DNA from: Desertivirga arenae
GTDB lineage: Bacteria; Bacteroidota; Bacteroidia; Sphingobacteriales; Sphingobacteriaceae
Reading direction: 5' to 3'
NCBI RefSeq assembly: GCF_017355785.1
Contig: NZ_JAFEWE010000001.1
Span: forward strand, 372,001-436,000
DNA length: 64,000 nucleotides
Shown: positions 45,224 through 54,062 of the stretch, piece by piece
Position numbering within the stretch: the first letter of the stretch is position 1
How the letters are laid out: every line of letters begins with the position of its first letter
The notes under the pieces: generated by a model
Seen by the model: only the letters and a program-made list of their open reading frames with translations
Databases searched by the model: none
Told to the model about the DNA's origin: nothing
Position numbers and translations under genes: made by a program

Positions 45224-47647
45224 TTATTTAGCTTTCAGTAAGAGGTCTGCTCCCTGCAAACCCTTCCCATCTACTGATAACTTAATATCTCCCGGACTAG
45301 TGGTCGATTGAACTAACACCACCAGCTTTCCACTAAATAATTTCATCGTTGGAAGATGAAACTGTTCCAGCGAGGTTGCGTCGCCGTTGCAGGCAGCTCT
45401 ATATACTCCATTTCCGTTTACCTTGAAGTTTAACTGGTTGCCTGCTTCAGGACAAAGAACACCTCTCTCATCTACCACCGATACCGTAACAAAGGAGATA
45501 TCTTTTCCGTCTGCATTGATCTCGGAACGATCTGCTTCCAGAACCAGTTTGTAAGGTTTTCCAGCTGTATAAGTTGTTTTCTCTGCCGCTGGCTTACCAT
45601 TTTTATCGAAAGCTACTACTTTAACTGTTCCGGGTTCGTATTTCACATCCATCCACATTAGCCGGTATCTGCTTCGAGGACTAGAGTTATTCTTCCTTTG
45701 AACACCCATACTTTTTCCATTAATAAAAAGCTCGGCGCTGTCGAAATTTGTATAGACAAAAACCGGTGTGATTTGCCCTTCCCTGCCTGCCCAATTCCAA
45801 TGGGGTAAAATATGAAGCGTGTTATCCTTTGTATTCCATTGACTGCGATACAGATAATATCTATCTTTTGGTAAGCCCGCCAGATCATTGATACCAAAAT
45901 AAGAACTGCGGGATGGCCAGTAATCATCGTAAGGAGTTGGCTCGCCAAGATAATCGAAACCCGTCCACACAAATTGTCCGATCGTCCAGTCCTTCGTATC
46001 CTGCAAAACAAAATCATCCTCCGGCAAATTAGACCAGCTACAATATTCGAGGTCGTAGGAGGAGCATTGCAGGTCATCGTAAGTCTTTTCAACTCCCTTT
46101 ACTACAGGAAACTTATAGATTCCTCTTGAGCTAACAGTTGAAGCTGTTTCTGACCCTAAAATAAAGCCTTGCGGAAATTGTTTATAGGCTTCCTCATATA
46201 AATGTGTCCGGTAGTTTAAACCCGGAATATCCAGAACTGCACCAAACCCTGAAGCCATAGTTGCTTTTACCTGATCCATTCCTACCGTTACAGGCCGTGT
46301 AGGATCTTCACGATGAAAAATATCCTGCAGCCACTTTGCGCGTTTGGCTCCTTCCGAACCATGCTGATCTGGCACTTCATTCCCTGCACTCCACATCACG
46401 ATAGAAGGATGATTCCGTGTGGCATGCACCAGGTTCACGATGTCCTTTTCCGCATCGGTCTGGAAAAACCGGTTATAACCATTCTCTACTTTCGACTTTG
46501 CCCATTCATCAAACGATTCGGCCAGGAACATAAATCCCATTTCATCGCATAACTCCAGCTGCTCAAGGGAAGGCATATTATGAGAACTTCGAACAGCATC
46601 GCAACCCATATCCTTTAGTATACTTAACTGTCTTTTCAGTGCAGCAATGTTTATTGCGGAACCCAGCGGTCCCAGATCGTGGTGAAGGCAAACACCTTTA
46701 AACTTCCTGACTTGGCCATTCAGACTAAATCCCTTACCTGCGGTATAACTTATCTCCCTAATCCCAAACCGGGTAATAACCTCATCCTTCAGTTGATTTC
46801 CCTGGTACAAACGTGAAATTGCTTTGTAAAGGTATGGCGATTCAGGACTCCACAAGCGGGGCCTGGGAACGGCAATGTTTTGGTTAAACTCCGATCCAAA
46901 GACTTCCTTGCTCTCGTTCACTGCCACTGTATCTCCAGCCTCATTTAAAATTGATGTTCTTATCCTGAGGCCGGTACCGGCAACTTTAGTTTTTACATTT
47001 ACCCTGGCTTGTTCTGCTGAAATAAATGGAGTGGTGATATTGGTTCCCCACTGCTCGATGCTCTCCTTGTTCTTTACGATCAGTCGCACATTCCTATACA
47101 GGCCAGCTCCAGGATACCATCTTGAAGAGCGGACCATATTGCTTAAATGTACTGCAAGACTATTGGCTTTTCCCGCCTGAACAAGGTGGCTGATGTCGAG
47201 ATAAAAATAGTTATAACCATAATTCCATTCACCCGCCTTCTGCCCGTTTATAAAAACTTTCGGTTCGCTCATCGCTCCCTCGAAAAGGATAATAACCTTC
47301 TTGCCCCTGGCGAAAGCCGGCAGGTTAAAGGAATTCCTATACCATGCTTCTCCAACGTGTGGAAGCGCCCCTGTTCTGCCAGTTTTTTCTGTAGGTACTT
47401 TCTCGCCGTTCTGCTCTATAGCAACAACTTGTTTGTCCACTTCCTTATCAAAGGGACCATAAATTGCCCAATCATGCGGAACTGTTACCGTCTGCCAGCG
47501 TTTATCTTTAAAATTCGTGCGATAAGCTTCCGGGCTGGCTCCTTTTCGGAACTTCCATCCGGTATTAAGTGTTGCCTCCCACCTTTGCTGCGCAAAGGAT
47601 TCGTTTAACAAAGCAAAAAAAAATAGAATAAATAATCCTGATCTCAT
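45224..47647 (-). CDS. Glycoside hydrolase family 2 (beta-galactosidase-like)
   Basis: 807 residues, signal peptide ending SFAQ. Domain order as in the enzyme at 18598: sugar-binding jelly roll (EAWYRNSFNLP, FEGAMSEPKVFINGQK), Ig-like domain, TIM barrel, then DUF4982-like and Ig-like domains. Acid-base is Glu424 in MWSAGNEV and nucleophile Glu500 in LGSETAST. Specificity beyond GH2 is uncertain. A tiny GntR-type gene lies 22 bp upstream on the same strand and may control it. Confidence 0.88.
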   Translation of the reverse strand: MRSGLFILFFFALLNESFAQQRWEATLNTGWKFRKGASPEAYRTNFKDKRWQTVTVPHDWAIYGPFDKEVDKQVVAIEQNGEKVPTEKTGRTGALPHVGEAWYRNSFNLPAFARGKKVIILFEGAMSEPKVFINGQKAGEWNYGYNYFYLDISHLVQAGKANSLAVHLSNMVRSSRWYPGAGLYRNVRLIVKNKESIEQWGTNITTPFISAEQARVNVKTKVAGTGLRIRTSILNEAGDTVAVNESKEVFGSEFNQNIAVPRPRLWSPESPYLYKAISRLYQGNQLKDEVITRFGIREISYTAGKGFSLNGQVRKFKGVCLHHDLGPLGSAINIAALKRQLSILKDMGCDAVRSSHNMPSLEQLELCDEMGFMFLAESFDEWAKSKVENGYNRFFQTDAEKDIVNLVHATRNHPSIVMWSAGNEVPDQHGSEGAKRAKWLQDIFHREDPTRPVTVGMDQVKATMASGFGAVLDIPGLNYRTHLYEEAYKQFPQGFILGSETASTVSSRGIYKFPVVKGVEKTYDDLQCSSYDLEYCSWSNLPEDDFVLQDTKDWTIGQFVWTGFDYLGEPTPYDDYWPSRSSYFGINDLAGLPKDRYYLYRSQWNTKDNTLHILPHWNWAGREGQITPVFVYTNFDSAELFINGKSMGVQRKNNSSPRSRYRLMWMDVKYEPGTVKVVAFDKNGKPAAEKTTYTAGKPYKLVLEADRSEINADGKDISFVTVSVVDERGVLCPEAGNQLNFKVNGNGVYRAACNGDATSLEQFHLPTMKLFSGKLVVLVQSTTSPGDIKLSVDGKGLQGADLLLKAK

Positions 47648-47669
47648 TTAAAATAGAAAGAATGTGTGT

Positions 47670-47906
47670 TTATAAATGGAAGCTCTTACCATCCCAGTAG
47701 ATCTTCTCACGCTTTAATAGGTAATTATAGGCCTGCAAAGCTGTGTTTTTAGATATTGAAAACCTAAGGCATAGGTTCCGAACCGTAGGTAGTGAAGCAT
47801 GAGGCTCTAATTTACCAAGCTCTATTGCCCGCTCCATGACGCATGCCAATTGTAGGTAAACGGGGGTAGAGGAAACAACATTAACCTTAAAATCAAAGCG
47901 GTCCAT
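47670..47906 (-). CDS. Minimal GntR-type winged-helix regulator
   Basis: 78 residues. The GntR DNA-binding pattern is seen: PVYLQLACVMERAIELGKL, then the HTH LPTVRNLCLRFSISKNTALQAYNYLLKRE. No effector or dimerisation domain follows; even short YtrA-type members are usually about 120 residues. The downstream gap shows no continuation in frame. It probably regulates the GH2 gene it precedes, but how it would sense a ligand is unclear. A candidate -7 element (TAGGTTTG, minus strand) lies at 47942-47935. Confidence 0.7.
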   Translation of the reverse strand: MDRFDFKVNVVSSTPVYLQLACVMERAIELGKLEPHASLPTVRNLCLRFSISKNTALQAYNYLLKREKIYWDGKSFHL

Positions 47907-48102
47907 AAGGGTAAAATTCTCGTCAAAGCGAATTCAAACCTACCTTTCAGAAACTAATTCCATTTGTCCTATTGGTCATTTATTTAGTTCATATGGACTT
48001 TTGGAGGGTTAAATACGTTTATGTTAATCCAGCAAACAGCTTTACAGTACCAGGTGGGCTGACAGAGACAAAAAATTTCAAGCTAGACAATCGGATTTAG
48101 GT

Positions 48103-48137
48103 AAAATAGAAAAAGAGCAGAACTCGCGCTGCTCTTT
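48103..48137 (-). terminator. Intrinsic terminator after thioesterase gene
   Basis: AAAGAGCAG (48112-48120) pairs with CTGCTCTTT (48129-48137) around an 8-nt loop; on the minus strand a T-rich run (TTCTATTTT) follows. It sits 67 bp beyond the thioesterase stop. Confidence 0.75.
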
Positions 48138-48204
48138 CATACCAAAACAAATTTATTTAAGTAACGAATTTCCAGGTAGATGGAAATTGGGTATTAGAAT
48201 CTTC

Positions 48205-48825
48205 TTAATGATACTCTCCCTGATACAACTGCGAATTTGTATAGATCGCAGACAAGACATCCTGGCCACATTCGTATGAGATCATACAGCGCTCTTCAGA
48301 AAGCAGCTGCTTTTCTATATCAATATCAATAGAGCTGTTGATCATGGCTACATTGTTTTTAAACTGCTCTTTGAGTTTCTTCCTTTTAACAGCTTCAATA
48401 AAAGCGATCACTTCCTTCTGACTCTCCAATATCAAACCAGGAACAGTAACAGGCTTGTTCTCGTCATCCAACGCAACCATTGTGAAATAGCTGGTATTCG
48501 TGTGTTTTACCGTGTTCTTTTTTACATTTTCTGCCACAACCATTATACCTACCACAATAGAACTGTTACCGACATAGTTCACCGAAGCGTAAAATGAAAC
48601 TAGTTCACCCATTTCAACTGCTGCCAGAAAATCAACTGTATCAACCGAAGCTGTTACACAATACGCATTTGAGTGCTTTGCAGCACATACATAAGCTACC
48701 TTATCCATTAATGATAAGATAACTCCCCCGTGGATCTTTCCTTCAAAATTTGCATAGGAAGGAACCATTAATTCTGTAATAACAGTTTCTGAGAACTTAA
48801 CGGGTTTGAAATTTTTATTAGCCAT
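48205..48825 (-). CDS. Acyl-CoA thioesterase, hotdog fold
   Basis: 206 residues. A hotdog domain fills about 8-160, with the active-site helix signature GKIHGGVILSLMDKVAY. The domain continues with TASVDTVDFLAAVEMGE as in YciA/BACH-type thioesterases, which cleave acyl-CoA in the cytoplasm. The last 45 residues (to QLYQGEYH) are an extra tail of unknown use. It is a single-gene unit with its own terminator. Confidence 0.88.
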   Translation of the reverse strand: MANKNFKPVKFSETVITELMVPSYANFEGKIHGGVILSLMDKVAYVCAAKHSNAYCVTASVDTVDFLAAVEMGELVSFYASVNYVGNSSIVVGIMVVAENVKKNTVKHTNTSYFTMVALDDENKPVTVPGLILESQKEVIAFIEAVKRKKLKEQFKNNVAMINSSIDIDIEKQLLSEERCMISYECGQDVLSAIYTNSQLYQGEYH

Positions 48826-49329
48826 ATCAAGATTGTTAAAAAAATAAGAAAAGGCAGGTTTCGCTGTTTAAAATGGAAACCGGTAATAGTTAAAACAAAA
48901 CAAAAACTAAGACAATCTATTAACGGCAAAAAGAACGACTGAAAAACAACTTAACAAACTTAAAAACCCACCTTCCCTTCACAACCTTCTGTTAAAACAT
49001 TACAAATATCATATTTTATAAATAAAAGACAAACTTTTTTAATAAAAAAATATGATCTAAGTAATATTTATAGCTTAAATCGATAAAAAACAACTAAAAA
49101 AAACCAAAACAGGGCAAACGCAGCAAGATCTTCAGTCATTTTACAGATAAAAAGCAAGCCAAACCAATAAAAAACACCACAACAGAAAATAATAAAGGAA
49201 AAACAGAAGCCATTAAGAAAGAATCTCACTCATCTCGGCCGTAAACCGAAGCTCATGGGCATTAAGAGCATTTTTTGAAAATTTAAGTTTTTCTCTGCCT
49301 TTACATAAAGGGTTCATATATTTGCCGTT
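48826..49329. other. A/T-rich intergenic region before aminotransferase
   Basis: About 500 bp rich in poly-A runs on the plus strand, with stops in all frames. No RNA gene or strong hairpin was recognised. It must hold the divergent promoters of the thioesterase and aminotransferase genes; only the element at 49317-49324 was visible. Confidence 0.5.
49317..49324 (+). promoter_or_regulatory. Candidate -7 element for aminotransferase gene
   Basis: TATATTTG matches TAnnTTTG exactly and ends 5 bp before the ATG at 49330. No clear -33 TTTG at the right distance. Confidence 0.4.
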
Positions 49330-50547
49330 ATGAGTATTTTATCGAACAGAATCAACAATCTTGCCGAGTCTGCTACCATAAAAATGGCAAAACTCGGAAG
49401 AGAATTAGCAGCTAAAGGCGTAGACGTAATCAGCCTTAGCCTTGGTGAAACAGATTTCTTTACACCTGATTTTGTGAAGGATGCATCCAAAAAAGCTATT
49501 GACGAAAACTATTCTTACTACACTCCAGTAGCTGGTTATCCTGATTTAAGGAAGGCTATTGCAGCTAAATTGAAGCGTGAAAACAAGGTGGATTATAGTT
49601 TCGATCAAATTGTTGTTTCTACTGGTGCTAAACAATCTTTAGCCAACGCAATACTTTGCCTCATCAATCCAGGCGAAGAAGTAGTTATCCCTACTCCATA
49701 TTGGGTTTCTTACTCTGAACTGGTAAAATTAGCAGAAGGTGAATCAGTTTTCATTAATGCCACCATTGAAAGCGATTTTAAAATTACCCCTGAACAACTA
49801 GAAGCAGCTATTACACCAAAAACCAAGTTGTTCATGTTCTCATCTCCCAATAACCCAACAGGAACGGTATATACCCGGGAAGAGCTGGCAGCACTTGTTG
49901 CCGTCTTTGAAAAACACCCTAACATCTATATTATCTCTGATGAAATCTATGAGCATATCAATTTTATTGGAGAACATGTTTCTATTTCAGAATTTGAAAG
50001 CGTAAAAGACCGCGTTATTATTATTAACGGACTGTCAAAAGCCTATGCTATGACCGGATGGCGCTTAGGCTGGTCTGCAAGTAATAAAGAAATTGCTGTT
50101 GCCATTGAGAAATTACAAAGCCAGGTAACTTCAGGAACTTCATCAATTACCCAGATGGCTGGGATTTCAGCATACAACGGAAGCCTCGACAGCGTAAGAG
50201 AAATGCAAAAAGTATTCTTAAGACGCCGCGACCTGGTATATAGCTTATTGAAAGAAATACCTGGAATGAAAGTTAACCTGCCTGCAGGTGCATTTTACTT
50301 CTTTCCTGAGATCAGCTCTTTCTTCGGAAAATCTTATGAAGGACAAGAGATCAAAAATGCTGAAGACCTTTCTTTGTACCTATTGAACGTAGGTCACGTA
50401 GCTACAGTAAGCGGCGACTCTTTTGGAGATCCAAATTCTATCCGCCTATCTTATGCTGCTGCAGACGATAAATTAATTGAAGCTTGCAAACGTATTAAAT
50501 CAGCATTAGAACAGTTGAAAGATGAAAAAACTGTTCCAGCAGTTTAG
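49330..50547 (+). CDS. Pyridoxal-phosphate-dependent aminotransferase, class I (aspartate type)
   Basis: 405 residues, cytoplasmic. Fold-type I features: SLSLGETDFFTPDF, the substrate-site YYTPVAGYPDLRKAIA, SSPNNPTGT, the cofactor site ISDEIYEHI, and the Schiff-base lysine Lys237 in NGLSKAYAMTGWRLGW. It is closest in pattern to the aspartate/prephenate aminotransferase subgroup. Its 3' end overlaps the next gene by 26 bp, which implies co-transcription and coupled translation. Confidence 0.92.
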   Translation: MSILSNRINNLAESATIKMAKLGRELAAKGVDVISLSLGETDFFTPDFVKDASKKAIDENYSYYTPVAGYPDLRKAIAAKLKRENKVDYSFDQIVVSTGAKQSLANAILCLINPGEEVVIPTPYWVSYSELVKLAEGESVFINATIESDFKITPEQLEAAITPKTKLFMFSSPNNPTGTVYTREELAALVAVFEKHPNIYIISDEIYEHINFIGEHVSISEFESVKDRVIIINGLSKAYAMTGWRLGWSASNKEIAVAIEKLQSQVTSGTSSITQMAGISAYNGSLDSVREMQKVFLRRRDLVYSLLKEIPGMKVNLPAGAFYFFPEISSFFGKSYEGQEIKNAEDLSLYLLNVGHVATVSGDSFGDPNSIRLSYAAADDKLIEACKRIKSALEQLKDEKTVPAV

Positions 50548-51502
50548 TAACTTAAATATATTAGTCATCGGGGACGTGATGATGGATTCATACCTCTGGG
50601 GAAATGTAGATCGCATTTCCCCGGAGGCTCCCGTTCCCGTCATCTCTGTTCAGAGAAAGGAAAACCGTCTTGGAGGTGCTGCGAATGTTGCGTTAAACAT
50701 TCAGGCCCTTGGAGCTAATCCTATCATCTGCGCCGTTATAGGCAATGACATTGAAGGAGACGAGTTTATCCGCCTGATGGAGGCTCAGAAGCTTTCAAGT
50801 GATGGCTTACTTAAATTAGGATCTCGTCCAACTACGGTAAAAACCCGCGTAATTGGACACCATCAGCAAATGCTTCGCATAGATGCGGAAGTTGACAGGG
50901 ATATAAGTGACGCCGAAACTAAAGATCTTCTTTCGAGGATCCTTTTAATAATCGACGAAAAAAAGATCGATGCCATCATTTTCGAAGACTATGATAAGGG
51001 AGCCATTACAGAATTCCTGATCTCTGAAGTGGTAACTAAGGCGAAACAGAAAAGTATAATTACCGTAGTGGACCCTAAAAAACGTAACTTTCTTAGTTAT
51101 AAGGGCGTAACCCTGTTTAAACCCAACTTAAAAGAGCTACGGGAGGGCTTAAAAGTAGATATCAATCTTAAAAACCCCGGCGAATTAGAAAGTGCGGTAG
51201 CAAAACTACAGCAGGTTTTAAATGCAGAAAAGGTGATGGTAACCCTTTCTGAACACGGTGTTTTTATGCAATCATCGGGGGGGCATCAGATCATTCCAGC
51301 CCATATTCGCAACATTGCTGACGTTTCGGGGGCCGGAGATACTGTAATTTCAACGGCAGCCTTATGTTTAGCCGCCGGTTTAGATGATATAAAAACTGCC
51401 GCTATTGCTAATCTTGCAGGAGGATTAGTGTGCGAGCATGTCGGGGTCGTTCCTATCGATCTTGAACAGCTTTCCAAAGAGGCAAACAGCCTGTTTGATT
51501 AA
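50522..51502 (+). CDS. rfaE1: D-glycero-beta-D-manno-heptose-7-phosphate kinase
   Basis: 326 residues, PfkB sugar-kinase family. It has the heptose kinase N terminus (NILVIGDVMMDSYLWG, RISPEAPVPVI, RLGGAANVALNI) and the catalytic ADVSGAGDTV (Asp273). It phosphorylates heptose 7-phosphate at C1 on the route to ADP-heptose for lipopolysaccharide core. The adenylyltransferase half found in bifunctional HldE is absent, so a separate enzyme for that step must exist elsewhere. It starts inside the end of the aminotransferase gene. Confidence 0.88.
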   Translation: MKKLFQQFSNLNILVIGDVMMDSYLWGNVDRISPEAPVPVISVQRKENRLGGAANVALNIQALGANPIICAVIGNDIEGDEFIRLMEAQKLSSDGLLKLGSRPTTVKTRVIGHHQQMLRIDAEVDRDISDAETKDLLSRILLIIDEKKIDAIIFEDYDKGAITEFLISEVVTKAKQKSIITVVDPKKRNFLSYKGVTLFKPNLKELREGLKVDINLKNPGELESAVAKLQQVLNAEKVMVTLSEHGVFMQSSGGHQIIPAHIRNIADVSGAGDTVISTAALCLAAGLDDIKTAAIANLAGGLVCEHVGVVPIDLEQLSKEANSLFD

Positions 51503-51520
51503 GCATTACCATAAAGGTCA

Positions 51521-52744
51521 TTACTGGGAGGAAGATTTTTTAGGTTTTGGCTTAAATTTCCTTTTTCCTTGTGATGACCTTCTTTGTTTGCTTTGAGCAG
51601 CTGCAAATTCTACCTGCTCTCCTACTTCTTCCGGAAGTCTCAATACAGGAAGCTCTCTCCCAATAATACGTTCTATAGACAATAGCTTACGCTGATCTTT
51701 CTCATTGACAAGAGTGATGGCAGTACCTGTTGCTTCAGCCCTCGCTGTGCGTCCGATCCGGTGAATATAATCTTCAGGATCTGAAGGGGCATCGAAATTA
51801 ACTACCAGATCAATACCTTCAACATCTATCCCCCTTGAAAGGACATCGGTACCGATCAGCACCCGTAACGTCTGATTTCTGAACTCCCTTAAAATCTCTT
51901 CGCGCTCATTCTGTTCGAGGTCTGAGTGAAAAGCTTTTGCCTGAATTCCAATACTCTTAAGTGCGCGATGGAGATCTTTCACCTTCTCTTTCGTAGAAGC
52001 AAAAATGATTATACTGGCGAAAGAACCCCTCTTCAATAATAATTGTATTAAGGGTACCTTCTGAGCATCAGTAACTTTAAAGATCTGTTGCTCGATACCT
52101 GAAGCGGGTTGCGACGGTGCAAGATTGATCTGCTGGGGATTAATCAAGGTAGTTTTTGCCAACGAACGGATGCGCGGTGGCATAGTTGCAGAAAATAAAA
52201 GCGTTTGTCTCTTTTTAGGCAAATGATTTATGATCTTTCTTATATCATCGTAGAAACCCATATCAAGCATCCTGTCTGCTTCATCCAATACCAGGTACTT
52301 CAGGTTTTTAAAATTAAGGATACCCGAGTTTAAATGCTGGATCAGACGACCGGGGGTCGCAATCAAAATATTTACCTTATTCTGAATGGCTCTTCTCTGC
52401 TGCTCGTAAACAATCCCATCTCCTCCACCAAATATAGCCACCGAGCTAACACCGGAGAAATAAGCTAATCCTTCTACCTGTTGATCTATCTGCTGAGCGA
52501 GTTCGCGCGTGGGGGCCAATATTAATGCTGCTATTTCCTCTTTATTACTTTTTGCTATATTATTAATAACTGGTAATAGATAAGAAGCAGTTTTACCTGT
52601 ACCTGTTTGAGCACAGGCAATCAAATCATTGCCCGCCAGAATTAAAGGAATTGCTTCCTGTTGAATTGGAGTAGGTTCGCTATAACCCATTGCTTCAAGG
52701 CCCTCGCCTAGATCGGGTTCAAAATTAAAGTCGTTGAAAGTCAC
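51521..52744 (-). CDS. rhlE: DEAD-box RNA helicase, RhlE type
   Basis: 407 residues. All helicase motifs are seen in order: Q-motif GYSEPTPIQ, AQTGTGKT (residues 45-52), APTRELAQQ, TPGRL, VLDEADRMLDMGF, SATMP, TDVLSRGIDV and HRIGRTAR. The C-terminal tail is basic (QSKQRRSSQGKRKFKPKPKK), as expected for RNA contact. It is convergent with the kinase gene, 18 bp away, and divergent from the RRM protein; such helicases and RRM proteins often respond together to cold. Confidence 0.9.
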   Translation of the reverse strand: MTFNDFNFEPDLGEGLEAMGYSEPTPIQQEAIPLILAGNDLIACAQTGTGKTASYLLPVINNIAKSNKEEIAALILAPTRELAQQIDQQVEGLAYFSGVSSVAIFGGGDGIVYEQQRRAIQNKVNILIATPGRLIQHLNSGILNFKNLKYLVLDEADRMLDMGFYDDIRKIINHLPKKRQTLLFSATMPPRIRSLAKTTLINPQQINLAPSQPASGIEQQIFKVTDAQKVPLIQLLLKRGSFASIIIFASTKEKVKDLHRALKSIGIQAKAFHSDLEQNEREEILREFRNQTLRVLIGTDVLSRGIDVEGIDLVVNFDAPSDPEDYIHRIGRTARAEATGTAITLVNEKDQRKLLSIERIIGRELPVLRLPEEVGEQVEFAAAQSKQRRSSQGKRKFKPKPKKSSSQ

Positions 52745-53015
52745 GATATTTTTGGTGATGTTAATTCTTTTTTATCTTCCAGGGAAAAAATAGTAAAAGA
52801 TTTTGAGTTTAATAAAAAAGATGTAAATTTAATAAATTATTATACAAGAATACGCGCAATTAACCAGAGGAATACATATAAATCTAATTTTTTAATTTTA
52901 ATTTTTCCAGAACATTATAAACCTTTCATATGTTATACCTCTCAACAGTAGTCTTATCTGCATGATTTTCAAATTATAATTATTCATAAATTCTCACCTT
53001 TATTCTATTTAATCC
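52745..53015. promoter_or_regulatory. Divergent gap between RNA helicase and RRM protein genes
   Basis: A 271-bp A/T-rich region with no frame of note. It contains both promoters and probably a long leader for the RRM gene. No defined element could be fixed. Confidence 0.35.
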
Positions 53016-53471
53016 ATGAACATTTTTGTTGCCAGCCTTCCGTTTCAGCTTGAAGAAGACGATGTAAGGCAAACTTTTGAAGAATTCGGAGAAGTTTCAT
53101 CCGTAAAATTAATCCTTGATAAAGAAACAGGTAAAAAAAGAGGCTACGGTTTTGTTGAAATGCCAGATGACGAACAAGGTCAAAATGCTATCAACCAATT
53201 AAACGGCGCTGAAATCCATGGTCGAGCGATCTCTGTTTCACAAGCGGAAGCAAGAGAGGATAATCGATCAAGAAATAACTTCAACAGGCCACGAACTGGA
53301 GGTGGTTTTAATCGCGAAGGCGGAAGCGGTGGATATGGTGGAGGTAATGGTGACAGAAACTTTAACAGAGGTGGTGGAGGTGGAGGTTTTAACAGATCTG
53401 CAGGAAGCAGAAATGGTAATTCCAGAGATAATCGCGGCGATAGCGGCAGAGGCGGCAATCGTTGGTCGTAG
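53016..53471 (+). CDS. RRM RNA-binding protein with glycine-rich tail
   Basis: 151 residues. A single RRM occupies 1-75, with RNP2 NIFVASLPF (2-10) and RNP1 KRGYGFVEM (41-49). The tail from about 90 is rich in Gly, Arg, Asn and Phe (RGG-like), with a low-complexity stretch. This is the bacterial type related to cyanobacterial Rbp proteins and to cold-induced RNA-binding proteins. It probably acts as an RNA chaperone. A strong terminator follows. Confidence 0.92.
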   Translation: MNIFVASLPFQLEEDDVRQTFEEFGEVSSVKLILDKETGKKRGYGFVEMPDDEQGQNAINQLNGAEIHGRAISVSQAEAREDNRSRNNFNRPRTGGGFNREGGSGGYGGGNGDRNFNRGGGGGGFNRSAGSRNGNSRDNRGDSGRGGNRWS

Positions 53472-53494
53472 AAAGAACTAAAAGAACTAAATCT

Positions 53495-53531
53495 AAAAAA
53501 TCTGCAAAAAGAGAGTTTTTGCAGATTTTTT
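53495..53531 (+). terminator. Strong intrinsic terminator after RRM gene
   Basis: AATCTGCAAAAA and TTTTTGCAGATT form a long perfect stem around GAGAG, followed by an unbroken T-run to about 53534. Confidence 0.9.
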
Positions 53532-53661
53532 TTTACCTAACCCGCTCAACTGGCTTCAGGTGCTGTAGCTTACTATCTATCAGGGCTTTATTTTATTTTT
53601 CTATTGAATAACCCAAACAAAAGAACCTGTACTTCGTTAATTATGGACTTATTTAAACGTT

Positions 53662-54051
53662 ATGGCGAAGAGGATTTTAGCAGTAGACGATAACGAAGAT
53701 ATTTTAGACATCTTAGACCTTATGTTAACCATTGATGGTTATCAGGTAGAGACAAGCCTTTCACCTGCCTCAATCGAAAAACAAATTATAGATTTTAAAC
53801 CCGATCTCATCCTTTTGGACATTCAGATGGGTACGTACAATGGTCTGGATATTTGTAAGAAGCTAAAGAGCAATCTCTATTCAAGCGAAATCCCTGTTGT
53901 TATAATTTCATCTGATGACAGTATCTACCAGGCAGAGCAATATGGTGCTGACGGCTTTATAGCTAAGCCTTTTGAAATGAATACCCTTCTTAGTAAAGCT
54001 GCTACATTTACTGAAGGCAGAAACACCGGATATTCGCGCGCCTCTGCCTAA
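53662..54051 (+). CDS. Single-domain response regulator
   Basis: 129 residues, consisting of a receiver only. The acidic pocket is in AVDDNED (Asp9, Asp10), the phospho-acceptor is Asp53 in ILLDIQMG, the switch residue is in VIISSDDS, and the conserved lysine is in IAKPF. With no output domain it may pass phosphate or bind a partner. No kinase gene adjoins it. It is convergent with the AI-2E transporter gene, 11 bp away. Confidence 0.9.
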   Translation: MAKRILAVDDNEDILDILDLMLTIDGYQVETSLSPASIEKQIIDFKPDLILLDIQMGTYNGLDICKKLKSNLYSSEIPVVIISSDDSIYQAEQYGADGFIAKPFEMNTLLSKAATFTEGRNTGYSRASA

Positions 54052-54062
54052 CCCGATTCATT

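Noticed and set aside
48826-49329. Long poly-A-rich stretch as a possible RNA gene or origin
   Set aside because: No hairpin series, DnaA boxes or tRNA-like fold could be made out by eye.
53180-53458. Proline- and leucine-rich minus-strand frame
   Set aside because: It is the complement of the glycine-rich RRM tail; composition explains it.
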